NCBI GenBank assembly: GCA_947380915.1
Contig: CANCSY010000012.1
Location: 1-33,297, forward strand
Reading direction: 5' to 3'
Length of the DNA stretch: 33,297 nucleotides
From: Beijerinckiaceae bacterium
GTDB lineage: Bacteria; Pseudomonadota; Alphaproteobacteria; Rhizobiales; Beijerinckiaceae
This document shows, one piece after another, positions 16,717-24,331 of the stretch. The translations under genes were made by a program, and so were the position numbers. The stretch's first letter is position 1; the number at the start of each line of letters is the position of its first letter. The notes below the pieces were generated by a model. That model was not told the DNA's origin. It ran no database searches and was given only the letters and a program-made list of their open reading frames with translations.

Positions 16717-18804
16717 TTGAACGATCACACCAGCACACGCATGGCCTTCAAGTCGCCCCTCCCTGTGATCAATCCGTCTTCCGTGGCCATTGTCGGCGCG
16801 TCAGAGCGCGCCCGCTGGCCTACGGATATTTTCAACAATCTGGTCAAGGGCGGGTTCCCCGGCAAGATCTTTCCGGTCAATCCCCGTGCGGCCGAGGTCT
16901 GGGGCCAGCGCGCCTATCCTGATCTGGCCTCCTTGCCCGAAACGCCCAGTCACGCATTGGTGATCGTTCCCTCGGCGGCGGTGTTCGACGTTCTGGAAAA
17001 AGGCGTCGCGGCGGGCCTCAAAAGCGCCACCATCTATTCGGGCAATCTGGGCGAGGGGCTGGACCCCGACAGCATGGCGCGCGGTGAGGCGCTCCGCGAT
17101 CTGGTGGCGCGCAGCGGGCTGATCGTGAACGGGCCCAACTGCATGGGCGGCAATTCCCTGCATGACCGTTTCTTCGGCTATCCCAATCAGGAACTGGTCA
17201 GCCTGCCCAAGGGCGGCGTCGCCTATGTGTCGCAGTCCGGCGGCATGGTGCAGTTCTTCGTCAAATCCGCCGCCGACCGGGGCGTGAAATTCAGCGCCAT
17301 GTTCTCCAGCGGCAATGAACTGGACCTCGATCTCGCCGATTTCGTGAACCACCTTGTCGACGACGAGAACACGAAGATCATCGGCCTCTTCATCGAGGGA
17401 ATCCGTCGGCCGGAGGCCTTCATGCGCGCAGCGGCGCGGGCGCTGGCCGCAGGCAAGCCCATCGTCGCGGTGAAGACCGGCAAATCCGCCAAATCGCGCG
17501 CCGCCGCGCAATCGCACACCGGCGCAATATCAGGCGATTACGAAGGATTTCTGGCCCTTTGCGAGCGCTACGGGATCGTGGCCTGCGCCTCCCTCGACGA
17601 CATGGTGGAGACGGTGCTGGCCTTCCAGGGCGGGCGCCTGCCAAAGGGGCCGCGCGTGGGGTGGATCACCACCTCCGGCGGCACGGTGGATCTGCTCTAT
17701 GACTATATCGAGGAGATCGGCGGGACAGAGGCGCCCGAGTTCAGCGCGGACACCGCCGCGATCCTGCGGCCTCTGGTGCCCGGCGAAATCGGCATCAAGA
17801 ACCCGCTTGATGCGGGCATTCCCAGCACGGACGAGAACGCCATCACCATGTGCGCGGCCGCAGCCAACGATCCCCAGGTGGACATGCTCGCCTGGGCGGC
17901 GGTTCTGCCCAGCAGCAAGCGTCAGCCCAATGCAGAAATCCTGCGCAGCCTTCTGGATAAAACCGACAAGCCGGTGATCGCCTTCGGTCGCATGGCCTAT
18001 GCGCTTGAGCGGGGCGCGCTGGAGTTTCAGGACAAGGTGGGCTTTCCCTATCTGCAGGGCCTGCCCCAGACCATTCGCGCCATGAGCGCCATGGCCTTTT
18101 ATGGCGCGCGCGCCGGTCGCCAGATCGACGAACTCGCCGCGCCGCGCGGCAGCGCGCTGGAGGCGGCGCAACTTGGGGAGGCCCTCGCCTCCCATGGCCT
18201 GACGCCCCCCGCCAGCGGCTTTGGCGCAACCCCTGAGTCCGCCGCCGAGATGGCCGCACGCATCGGCTTTCCCGTGGCGCTGAAACTCGTCTCGCCGCAG
18301 ATCTCCCACAAGACCGAAGTGGGCGGCGTGCGCATTGGCCTCGCCTCGGCGGAGGAGGTCATGCGCGCCGCGCAACAGATCACGCAGACCGTGGGGGAGC
18401 GCGCCCCCGACGCAGTCATCGACGGCTTCCTCGTGCAGGAGATGGCGCGGGGCGTCGAGGTGCTGCTGGGGGTGCGCACAGACCCGCTCTATGGCCCCAT
18501 GATAGTGGTGGGGGCAGGCGGCGTCTTCGTCGAACTGATGAAGGACATTTCCTGCCGTCTGCTGCCGGTGAACCCCGCGCAGGCCCGCGAGATGATCGGC
18601 GAGCTGAAGCTCGCCAAGCTGCTGGCGGGTTATCGCGGCGCGGCGCCCGCCGACCTGGAGGCTCTGGTGCAAGCCATCTGCGGCCTCAGCGACTTCTACA
18701 TCGACCACCGCCACACCCTGACGGATCTCGAAGTGAACCCGCTCATTGTTCTGGAAAAGGGCAAGGGCGTACGCGCGGTCGACATCCGCTCGACCCCCGT
18801 TTGA
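16717..18804 (+). CDS. Acetate--CoA ligase (ADP-forming) family protein, fused alpha-beta
   Basis: A 695-residue NDP-forming acyl-CoA synthetase that interconverts an acyl-CoA and ADP + Pi with the free acid, CoA and ATP. The order is a CoA-binding Rossmann domain (VAIVGASERARWP), a ligase-CoA domain, then an ATP-grasp domain (LKLVSPQISHKTEVGGVRIG). SHTGA holds the phosphorylated His at about residue 267. TTG 17 bases from the window's 16700 mark (at 16717) is preferred because AGGGAGG stands 5 bases upstream; in-frame ATG 16699 and 16741 are alternatives. It is followed 17 bases later by a cupin gene, likely in one operon. Acid specificity cannot be read; many soil-bacterial paralogues act on aromatic or branched acids. 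Confidence 0.86.
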   Translation: MNDHTSTRMAFKSPLPVINPSSVAIVGASERARWPTDIFNNLVKGGFPGKIFPVNPRAAEVWGQRAYPDLASLPETPSHALVIVPSAAVFDVLEKGVAAGLKSATIYSGNLGEGLDPDSMARGEALRDLVARSGLIVNGPNCMGGNSLHDRFFGYPNQELVSLPKGGVAYVSQSGGMVQFFVKSAADRGVKFSAMFSSGNELDLDLADFVNHLVDDENTKIIGLFIEGIRRPEAFMRAAARALAAGKPIVAVKTGKSAKSRAAAQSHTGAISGDYEGFLALCERYGIVACASLDDMVETVLAFQGGRLPKGPRVGWITTSGGTVDLLYDYIEEIGGTEAPEFSADTAAILRPLVPGEIGIKNPLDAGIPSTDENAITMCAAAANDPQVDMLAWAAVLPSSKRQPNAEILRSLLDKTDKPVIAFGRMAYALERGALEFQDKVGFPYLQGLPQTIRAMSAMAFYGARAGRQIDELAAPRGSALEAAQLGEALASHGLTPPASGFGATPESAAEMAARIGFPVALKLVSPQISHKTEVGGVRIGLASAEEVMRAAQQITQTVGERAPDAVIDGFLVQEMARGVEVLLGVRTDPLYGPMIVVGAGGVFVELMKDISCRLLPVNPAQAREMIGELKLAKLLAGYRGAAPADLEALVQAICGLSDFYIDHRHTLTDLEVNPLIVLEKGKGVRAVDIRSTPV

Positions 18805-18821
18805 AACTGAAGGAGGCAGAC

Positions 18822-19349
18822 ATGGCCTATGAACTCGCAGACTTCTGCAAAGACGCCCACACGGCGCTGAAAGCGCAGCCGCTCCAGGCCGCGCTCGACG
18901 ACATCGCCACGCGCCTGCGCGCGCTGCTCGCCAACCCGGCCTTCGTGGCGGCGACCTTCGATGACGAGACGCCCGTGGGCAAGCGCGAGCTTTACCACGA
19001 TGCGGAGACGGATTTTTATGTGATGGCCCATGTGCAGGCGCCGGGCAAAAGCGGCGCGCCGCATAGCCATGGATCCTCATGGGCCATCTATGGCAATGCG
19101 CGCGGCTTCACCGAAATGACCGAGTATCGCCGCGTGAACGGCGCCAGCGAAGAAGCCTGGGCGCTGGAGAAATCCGACCACTATCGGGTGAACCCCGGCG
19201 ACAGCCGCGCCTATGGGCCGAATGTCATCCACTCCACCGCGCACCCTGAAAAGGCCTGGGTGGTCCGCATCACCGGCACCGATCTCGACCACCTCCCGCG
19301 CTTCCATTTCAAGAAATCGCGCGACCGGATGGTGGAGGCGGCGCAGTAG
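18822..19349 (+). CDS. Cupin-fold protein, cysteine-dioxygenase-like metal site
   Basis: A 175-residue protein with a single cupin core. The metal-binding pattern is visible as HSHGSSWAIYGNARGFTE (His81, His83 and the acidic residue at the end) and NVIHSTAH (His137). The spacing is closer to thiol-dioxygenase-type cupins than to sugar isomerases, but no full cysteine dioxygenase signature is present. ATG 18822 follows a strong AAGGAGG. The short distance from the acyl-CoA ligase suggests that the two genes serve one catabolic route, the cupin perhaps oxidising or sensing a pathway acid. The function is inferred from the fold only. Confidence 0.72.
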   Translation: MAYELADFCKDAHTALKAQPLQAALDDIATRLRALLANPAFVAATFDDETPVGKRELYHDAETDFYVMAHVQAPGKSGAPHSHGSSWAIYGNARGFTEMTEYRRVNGASEEAWALEKSDHYRVNPGDSRAYGPNVIHSTAHPEKAWVVRITGTDLDHLPRFHFKKSRDRMVEAAQ

Positions 19350-19360
19350 GGGCAAAGGAA

Positions 19361-19386
19361 AACCCCGACGCCTTCGCGCCGGGGTT
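19361..19386 (-). terminator. Intrinsic terminator of the porin gene
   Basis: The arms AACCCCG (19361-19367) and CGGGGTT (19380-19386) pair, with an inner CGC/GCG step and a CTTC loop. Read on the minus strand the hairpin is followed by TTTTCCTTT, the tail expected of a rho-independent terminator. It lies 25 bases past the porin stop and could also stop the opposing cupin transcript. Confidence 0.8.
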
Positions 19387-19410
19387 CAAGGCTCGCCATC
19401 TGCGAAGCGC

Positions 19411-20922
19411 TCAGAAGGTGCGTTCAACGCGCAGCTTCGTTGACCAGTTATCCTCGTTCAGGCCCGGCCTGCCAGCGTTGATCCAGGCGCCGGAGGTCGA
19501 CGTTGGCGTGACGTTCTGGAGATTGTTCTTCAGACTGGCGTATTGCACTTCAAGACCGATATCGAAGTCGCGAACCGGCGAATAGATGATGCTGCCTGCG
19601 ATTTCCCAGAGCTGCCCCTTGCCCCACTGAACGCCGACATTGGCTGACTGCACATTTGGCGTATTGACCTCCACATAGCCGGCCGTGAAGTTCGAGCGCC
19701 ACTGGGGAGCCCAATAGTGGGTCATGGCCATGGCCGCGTTCCAGCCGGTGATCGTGTCGGCGGACAGCAGCAAAGCCTTGCCGCCAGCCACCAACCCGGC
19801 GTTGGTCGGGACGATATTGGTGTCGACGCGCAGGACGCCGCCAATCAACCGCCTGTCCGACGCGGCGGAGTTCACCACGCTCAAGCCGCCGGTCGAGGCG
19901 ATGGCGCCCAGCATGCCGCGCATGTAGTTGGCCGTGAACCAGATCTGATCGCCAGCAGCCAGCATCGGCAGTTTGAAGCTGACGGTGGAGCCCACGCCCC
20001 AACCGTTATAATCACGCTGACCGATGATCGCCGCCGGGGTGCCGGTCGGAAGCGTGCCGGGGATGACCGGCGCCGTGATGACGCCAAAGGCGCTGGGTGC
20101 AGAGGTGTTCACAGTCGAATTCGTATACAGCGAATTATTGCCGATCATGCCACTCAGACCCGCGAAGCCCCAGGCCTGATCGAGACGGACATTGCCCACC
20201 AGCACCGCCGCAGTCGCGGCGCGGTCGATGGCGATCTGGTTGTTGTTCATGTCCTTTGAGTCTTCAAGGGCGATGGTGGCCGAGAAGCCGCCGCCGAAGG
20301 TCGCCGTATAGGCGATCTGTTTCATGCCGTTGGGAAAGCCCGTCCATGGGTTGGAATGATACATCATGGACGGCATCATCGCGTAATTTTCAGGCGCGAT
20401 GCCGAAGGTGAAGCCGGCCCATTGCACCAGAGCGGATTCGACCGTGAGGCCCGTGGTCGAGGCGTCTGACTGGGTGTAGAACGCGTTGTTCACGACGGCG
20501 GTGTTGCGAATGCCGCTGGTGTTGGCGCCGCGCAAGCGAATGAAGGTGCGGGCCGTGCCAAGATCGGTAGGCGTGCGCGCATCCACGTCGATGCGGCCGC
20601 GAACTTCATAACCAGCCGTGCTGAGCGCGTCGGCGGGCTGGACGTAGACGCCGGGGCTGGTGATGGTGAGCGGCGTGGAGGGAACGCCGAGCTGGTACAC
20701 CGCCTGGCCGGGCACGTATTGATATTCAGCACGCACATAGCCGCCCAGACGCACGCAGGTCTGGGTTCCCGGAATGAAGAAGAAGCCCGCGCCATATGGA
20801 TCGCAAATCTTGACGTAATTGACAGGCGACGCCTTCTTCGAAGGAAGATCGGCGGCCTGGGTGACGGCAACCGCAGCGATCGCCGCCGCGGAACCGAGGA
20901 GAAGGCTCTTTACGAGCTTCAT
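19411..20922 (-). CDS. Outer-membrane porin (Porin_2 family)
   Basis: A 503-residue beta-barrel porin of the type found in Hyphomicrobiales, forming passive diffusion channels in the outer membrane. The signal peptide spans residues 1-23 with cleavage after Thr-Gln-Ala. The mature start ADLPSKK and the segment CDPYGAGFFFIPGTQTCVRL, with its conserved cysteine pair, are diagnostic. The protein ends in a Phe (VERTF), the usual C-terminal signal for barrel assembly. ATG 20922 has GGAGGT upstream. It is divergent from a MarR-type regulator, with a repeated-dyad operator between them, so expression is likely under that regulator. Confidence 0.92.
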   Translation of the reverse strand: MKLVKSLLLGSAAAIAAVAVTQAADLPSKKASPVNYVKICDPYGAGFFFIPGTQTCVRLGGYVRAEYQYVPGQAVYQLGVPSTPLTITSPGVYVQPADALSTAGYEVRGRIDVDARTPTDLGTARTFIRLRGANTSGIRNTAVVNNAFYTQSDASTTGLTVESALVQWAGFTFGIAPENYAMMPSMMYHSNPWTGFPNGMKQIAYTATFGGGFSATIALEDSKDMNNNQIAIDRAATAAVLVGNVRLDQAWGFAGLSGMIGNNSLYTNSTVNTSAPSAFGVITAPVIPGTLPTGTPAAIIGQRDYNGWGVGSTVSFKLPMLAAGDQIWFTANYMRGMLGAIASTGGLSVVNSAASDRRLIGGVLRVDTNIVPTNAGLVAGGKALLLSADTITGWNAAMAMTHYWAPQWRSNFTAGYVEVNTPNVQSANVGVQWGKGQLWEIAGSIIYSPVRDFDIGLEVQYASLKNNLQNVTPTSTSGAWINAGRPGLNEDNWSTKLRVERTF

Positions 20923-21004
20923 AGTTACCTCCAGTGTGAAAGACCCGCTGTGGACGGTTCAGCGCCCACATGGCCGCATGGCAGGACCGCCGGTGCGGAG
21001 ACAT

Positions 21005-21039
21005 ATCGTGATACGATGTATCTTGTATCGTGGTACGAT
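21005..21039. promoter_or_regulatory. Repeated-dyad operator between porin and marR
   Basis: Two copies of ATCGT-N3-ACGAT, at 21005-21017 and 21027-21039, have centres 22 bp apart, two helical turns. Overlapping dyads link them: GATAC-N3-GTATC (21010-21022) and ACGAT-N9-ATCGT (21013-21031). The arm size and spacing suit dimeric winged-HTH proteins of the MarR family. The array lies 83 bases upstream of the porin start and 90 bases upstream of the regulator start, so one bound regulator could control both. Binding by the adjacent MarR protein is inferred. Confidence 0.75.
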
Positions 21040-21128
21040 ATATAAACAGAACTGGAAACCACTCTTGCGGTGGACAGATTGCAATTTCTGGTTGTGTTGC
21101 TCAGGCGCCACAACAGGACATGGATGAG

Positions 21129-21563
21129 ATGACGACAAAGGGAAAAACCCTGGAGCCGGATCTGGACGACGCCCATTACGCGGCGCTGGCGGGCTTCCGG
21201 CGCGCGCTGCGCCAGCTCATGGCGGACAGCGAACAGATCTGCGCCGCCTCGGGTCTGACGACCCAGCGGTTCCAGGCCATGCTGGCGATTCGCACGGCTC
21301 CCGGCCAGGCCATGAGCATCGGGGCGCTGGCGGAAGAACTCGTATTGAAACATCACAGCGCCGTGGAGCTGGCCGGGCGGCTGGAACAGGTGGGCCTCGT
21401 GAGCCGCAAGGGCGATCCGCAGGACAAGCGGCGCGTGCTGTTGACGCTCACCCCCGCCGGGGGCGCGCGCCTGCGCGAGCTGACCCGCGCCCATGGCCTG
21501 AGGCTGGGCAAGGCCCGGAATGTCATTGTCAGAACACTGAAGGCCCTGCCCGACGCCGATTAA
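21129..21563 (+). CDS. MarR-family transcriptional regulator
   Basis: A 144-residue winged-HTH regulator. The HTH core is SIGALAEELVLKHHSAVELAGRLEQ, and the wing is marked by KGDPQDKRRVLLTLTPAG, the strongly conserved D-x-R-R-x-x-L-T element. The start is ATG 21129 or ATG 21120, both in frame; 21129 is preferred because AGGAC would sit too close to 21120. MarR proteins usually repress a divergent gene and themselves until a small ligand, often an aromatic or oxidant, is present. Here the divergent gene is a porin, which would link outer-membrane permeability to that ligand. The ligand is unknown. Confidence 0.88.
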   Translation: MTTKGKTLEPDLDDAHYAALAGFRRALRQLMADSEQICAASGLTTQRFQAMLAIRTAPGQAMSIGALAEELVLKHHSAVELAGRLEQVGLVSRKGDPQDKRRVLLTLTPAGGARLRELTRAHGLRLGKARNVIVRTLKALPDAD

Positions 21564-21578
21564 ACAAATGAGACGGGT

Positions 21579-21887
21579 TCACGCGGCAGGTTTTGCTTCC
21601 GCCTTGCTCCAGGCGGCTTCCTCAAGGGCGAGCTTGTCCAGCATGAGCTGGGAAACCGCCAGCCGCAGCCGCTGATTCTCGATCTCGAGCTTGCGCAACT
21701 GGCGTAATTGCTCGGACGCCAGCGCCCCATATTCGACCTGATATCGATACCAGGTCACCTCTTCGAGGCCGAGCTGTTCCAGCACCTCGTCAAGCGTGTA
21801 GCCTGCGCGCTTCAAACGCCGACCATGCGCCAGCAGCGCGGGGATGTTGTCGGCTTCAAGGTCTTGCATGCTGGGCATCAGGGTCAT
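21579..21887 (-). CDS. Small HTH/coiled-coil protein resembling IS3 OrfA
   Basis: A 102-residue protein. Residues of about 10-50 form an HTH-like region (GYTLDEVLEQLGLEEVTWYRYQ) like the HTH_Tnp_1 domain of IS3-family OrfA. Residues of about 62-92 form a leucine-rich coiled coil ending in QLMLDKLALEEA, matching the OrfA LMLDK/N-x-x-L signature. No orfB (DDE transposase) and no IS ends are visible, and codon use is host-like, so it is not an active IS. The start at 21887 overlaps the stop of the NYN gene as ATGA and has GGAGG upstream inside that gene, indicating translational coupling. A domesticated DNA-binding partner of the NYN protein is the leading idea; an old IS remnant is the alternative. 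Confidence 0.68.
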   Translation of the reverse strand: MTLMPSMQDLEADNIPALLAHGRRLKRAGYTLDEVLEQLGLEEVTWYRYQVEYGALASEQLRQLRKLEIENQRLRLAVSQLMLDKLALEEAAWSKAEAKPAA

Positions 21888-22513
21888 GGGGACGCCTCCA
21901 CTGCGGCGGGTTGGATGAGCTTGGGAGAAAGAGGCCGCGTCCTGCGGCCAGGATCGGGCAAGGAAAGACGAGCGGCCGCGACCTGGTCGCCAGACAGGGC
22001 GAAGACCGGCCCAGAAGGCCGCTGACGTCTGGCCCGTCCGAAGATCACGCGCCCCGGACGCTTGTGGGGAAACAGAGGCGCGAGGATCTCGTCCAGGGCG
22101 CCCGTCACATCGGGGGGAGCGAAAACAAAGGCTGCGTCATAAGCATCGGCCATGGCGTCGGCCAGCACCGTCAGGGCGAGGGTCAGGCTGGAGGGGGCGC
22201 GAGCCTCGCGCCAGCCATGGCCGCAACGCAGACATTCGATGTCGGCTCCATGGCCTGCGGCGGCGCGGCGTTCGACCCCCAGGGCCCCCAGAGCCTTTTC
22301 ATAGGCGCCGAGCATTTCCCTGTCGGCGCGATCCTGAGGACGCGTGGGGGCGAACCAGACATGGCGGCCCTCAAGCCCGCCCGCCCGCACCAGCGCCGGA
22401 AAATCCAGCCAATTCAAAGACAGGTCTCCCATCGCTTCCGCATGGGCCTGAAGCGATGCGCCGTCCCAGTAAAAGCGGATACGTGCGCATTGAGGCAGGG
22501 GAAACTGAAGCAT
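21884..22513 (-). CDS. Degenerate NYN (PIN-like) domain protein
   Basis: A 209-residue protein aligning with proteobacterial NYN-domain proteins (PIN-like RNase fold). The first strand FYWDGASLQAH matches Y-x-DGxNLY, NWLDFPALVR matches the next helix, and DAYDAAFVFAPPDVTGALDEI matches the strand that normally reads VIVSNDSDL. The usual second acidic cluster KGSDVNLA is replaced here by APSSLTLA, so at least one metal-binding Asp is missing; the first Asp and one late Asp remain. A CLRCGHGW pair sits just before it. ATG 22513 is chosen over TTG 22519. There is no Shine-Dalgarno, but a promoter fits a leaderless mRNA. An RNA-binding or weak RNase role is possible; the substrate is unknown. Confidence 0.62.
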   Translation of the reverse strand: MLQFPLPQCARIRFYWDGASLQAHAEAMGDLSLNWLDFPALVRAGGLEGRHVWFAPTRPQDRADREMLGAYEKALGALGVERRAAAGHGADIECLRCGHGWREARAPSSLTLALTVLADAMADAYDAAFVFAPPDVTGALDEILAPLFPHKRPGRVIFGRARRQRPSGPVFALSGDQVAAARLSLPDPGRRTRPLSPKLIQPAAVEASP

Positions 22514-22519
22514 ATGCAA

Positions 22520-22549
22520 ATTATGTTATAGCTTCTGCCCTACTGTCAA
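22520..22549 (-). promoter_or_regulatory. Sigma-70-type promoter for the NYN/HTH pair, apparently leaderless
   Basis: On the minus strand a perfect -35 TTGACA (22549-22544) is 18 bases from a -10 CATAAT (22525-22520). Counting 7 bases on, transcription would start at 22513, the A of the NYN gene's ATG. No Shine-Dalgarno is visible, which agrees with a leaderless transcript. The -35 lies inside a dyad. Confidence 0.7.
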
Positions 22550-22575
22550 CAGTATAAAAACATGACGTAACGTCA
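22541..22575. promoter_or_regulatory. Two dyads over and upstream of the NYN promoter -35
   Basis: TACTGT-CA-ACAGTA (22541-22554) contains the -35 hexamer. TGACGT-A-ACGTCA (22563-22575) lies just upstream. Their centres are about 21.5 bp apart, two helical turns, so dimers could bind on one face. The first would block RNA polymerase. The arms differ, so one protein binding both sites is not assured; the HTH protein of the same operon is a candidate. Confidence 0.6.
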
Positions 22576-22637
22576 AAATAATCTTTTTTTATTTTTTATG
22601 CTGAGACATGACTATTCGAATTCAGTATAGAATTAAG

Positions 22638-22651
22638 AATTATGCATAATT
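22638..22651. repeat. Perfect 14-bp palindrome in the AT-rich strip
   Basis: AATTATGCATAATT is its own reverse complement. It sits in the 22520-22688 strip, which is far richer in A and T than the surrounding genes and also has T runs at 22584-22597. It lies 37 bases past the stop of the ABC ATPase gene and may be part of that operon's 3' end or a further protein site. Confidence 0.55.
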
Positions 22652-22688
22652 AGACGAACTCCTGAAGCATAACCATATGGCTCGGGAG

Positions 22689-23477
22689 TCACCACCAGGA
22701 GCCTGCTGACATCTCCGCCGCCTTGGCGCCTGCGGCGCCGGGCGGCTGGGACAGGGAGCCGTCGAGGGCCGCAAGGATGGCGCGCTTGGCCTCCACGAAG
22801 CCCGGCGAAAGCCGGTCGCGCGGGCGCGGCAGGGGGACGGCGATATCCGCGAAAACGCGGCCCGGACGCGGCTGCATGACCACGGCGCGATCCGCCAGCG
22901 CCGCCGCCTCCTCCACGTCATGGGTGACCAGCAGCAGCGTCGGCTGGCTCGCCTCCCACAGGGCCAGCAGATGGTCCTGCAGGGTGGCGCGGGTGAGGGC
23001 GTCGAGCGCCGAGAAGGGCTCGTCCATGAGCAGGACCTTGGGCTTTGTCACCAGCGCGCGCACGATGGAGACGCGCTGGGCCTGACCGCCCGAAAGCTCC
23101 CGCGGCCAGCGCGGCCCATAGCCCGCCAGCCCCACCTTCAGCAGCGCCTCCTCGACGAGATCGCGGCGCTCGCTGGCGGGCAGATGTTCGAGGCCGAAGC
23201 CGATATTCTGGGCTACCGTCAGCCAGGGCAGCAGGCGCGGCTCCTGAAACACGATGCCAATGGCGGGATGGGGGGCGGAAATGGCCTCGCCATCGACGCT
23301 CACCGTTCCATGAGACGGCGCCTCCAGCCCGCTGACGAGGCGCAGCAGGGTTGTCTTGCCACAGCCCGAGCCGCCCACCAGCGCGACGATTTCGCCCGCC
23401 TCCACATCGAGGCTGACATCGTCAAGCGCATGGGCGCCGTTGGGATAGACCTTGTCGAGATGGGCGAGAGAAAGCAT
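22689..23477 (-). CDS. ABC transporter ATPase, SsuB/TauB/NrtD type
   Basis: The 262-residue ATP-hydrolysing subunit of an importer for sulfonates, taurine, nitrate or related anions. Walker A GGSGCGKTT is at 35-43, Q-loop Gln at 78, signature LSGGQ at 128-132, Walker B VLLMDEP at 148-154 and the switch His at 186. The DEPFSALDALTRATLQ run is typical of the SsuB/TauB group. ATG 23477 follows the permease stop by 1 base. It is the last gene of a three-gene operon in the order binding protein, permease, ATPase. The group is clear, the substrate is not; sulfonates are the commonest in soil relatives. Confidence 0.92.
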   Translation of the reverse strand: MLSLAHLDKVYPNGAHALDDVSLDVEAGEIVALVGGSGCGKTTLLRLVSGLEAPSHGTVSVDGEAISAPHPAIGIVFQEPRLLPWLTVAQNIGFGLEHLPASERRDLVEEALLKVGLAGYGPRWPRELSGGQAQRVSIVRALVTKPKVLLMDEPFSALDALTRATLQDHLLALWEASQPTLLLVTHDVEEAAALADRAVVMQPRPGRVFADIAVPLPRPRDRLSPGFVEAKRAILAALDGSLSQPPGAAGAKAAEMSAGSWW

Positions 23478-23478
23478 G

Positions 23479-24318
23479 TCAGCCGCTCCGCGCGAAGGAA
23501 TCCTGCCACAACAGCAGGGGCCGGGTCGCCACGAGGATCAGCCAGTCAGCCGCCTTGCCGAGCACGGCGAAGCACAGAATGGCTGCGAGAATCTGGTCGG
23601 GCTTGCCCAGTTGCTGGCCATCGACCAGCAGATAGCCCAGCCCCTCCGAGGCGCCCATGATCTCGGCGGCCACCACGAACATGAACCCGAGCCCCAGGCC
23701 CGAGCGCAGGGCGACGATGGTGTCGGGCAGGATCGCGGGCAGCAGAATGCGCCGCGCCAGCATCAGCCGCGACAGGCGGAAGGCGCGGCCGACTTCCACG
23801 ATCTTGCGATCCACATTGGCGATGGCGCCCATGACGCCGAGATAGACCGGGAAGAAACAGCCCACCGCGATGAGCGCGATCTTCGAGGGCTCGAAAATCC
23901 CCAGCCACAGAATGAACAGCGGCACCCATGCGAGCGAAGGAATGGCGCGCAGGGCCTGCAAGGTCGGATCAAGCAGACGGCGCGCCAGCGACGAGGAGCC
24001 CGTCAGCGCGCCCAGCACCACGCCCACGACAGCGCCGAGCCCGAAGCCAAGGCCCACCCGCAGCAGGGTCGCGATCACATGGGTGAGCAGCTCACCGCTT
24101 GCGGCGAGCTTCCAGAGGGTTTGCGCGATGCGCGAGGGAGGCGGCAGGAGGCGTGCCTGCACGAGGCCCGCACGAAAGGCGGCCTCATAGAGCAGGGCTG
24201 CGGCCACAGGCAGAATGAGCCCGTAAACGAAGCCGCCTCCAGAGCGCGACGAGGCCGCCCGCGTCTGTGCGCGAGCGGGCGATTTGGTCTCCAGGGCGAG
24301 CGTCTGACTTTCGCTCAT
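23479..24318 (-). CDS. ABC transporter permease, SsuC/TauC type
   Basis: A 279-residue inner-membrane permease of the BPD_transp_1 family with about six membrane segments. The EAA loop is present as EVGRAFRLSRLMLARRILLPAILPDTIVALRSGLG, where it docks the ATPase. The N-terminus is a Ser/Arg-rich cytoplasmic stretch before the first TM. ATG 24318 begins 47 bases after the binding-protein stop, with a strong stem-loop in between; the end lies 1 base before the ATPase start. It works with the flanking ATPase and binding-protein genes. Confidence 0.92.
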   Translation of the reverse strand: MSESQTLALETKSPARAQTRAASSRSGGGFVYGLILPVAAALLYEAAFRAGLVQARLLPPPSRIAQTLWKLAASGELLTHVIATLLRVGLGFGLGAVVGVVLGALTGSSSLARRLLDPTLQALRAIPSLAWVPLFILWLGIFEPSKIALIAVGCFFPVYLGVMGAIANVDRKIVEVGRAFRLSRLMLARRILLPAILPDTIVALRSGLGLGFMFVVAAEIMGASEGLGYLLVDGQQLGKPDQILAAILCFAVLGKAADWLILVATRPLLLWQDSFARSG

Positions 24319-24331
24319 CGGTGCGTCATCT

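Noticed and set aside
17530..19080. 516-codon minus-strand frame across the acyl-CoA ligase and cupin
   Set aside because: It spans two well-supported genes and shows no domain.
21579..21887. Active IS3-family insertion sequence
   Set aside because: There is no orfB, no terminal inverted repeats and no target duplication around it; only an OrfA-like domain remains.
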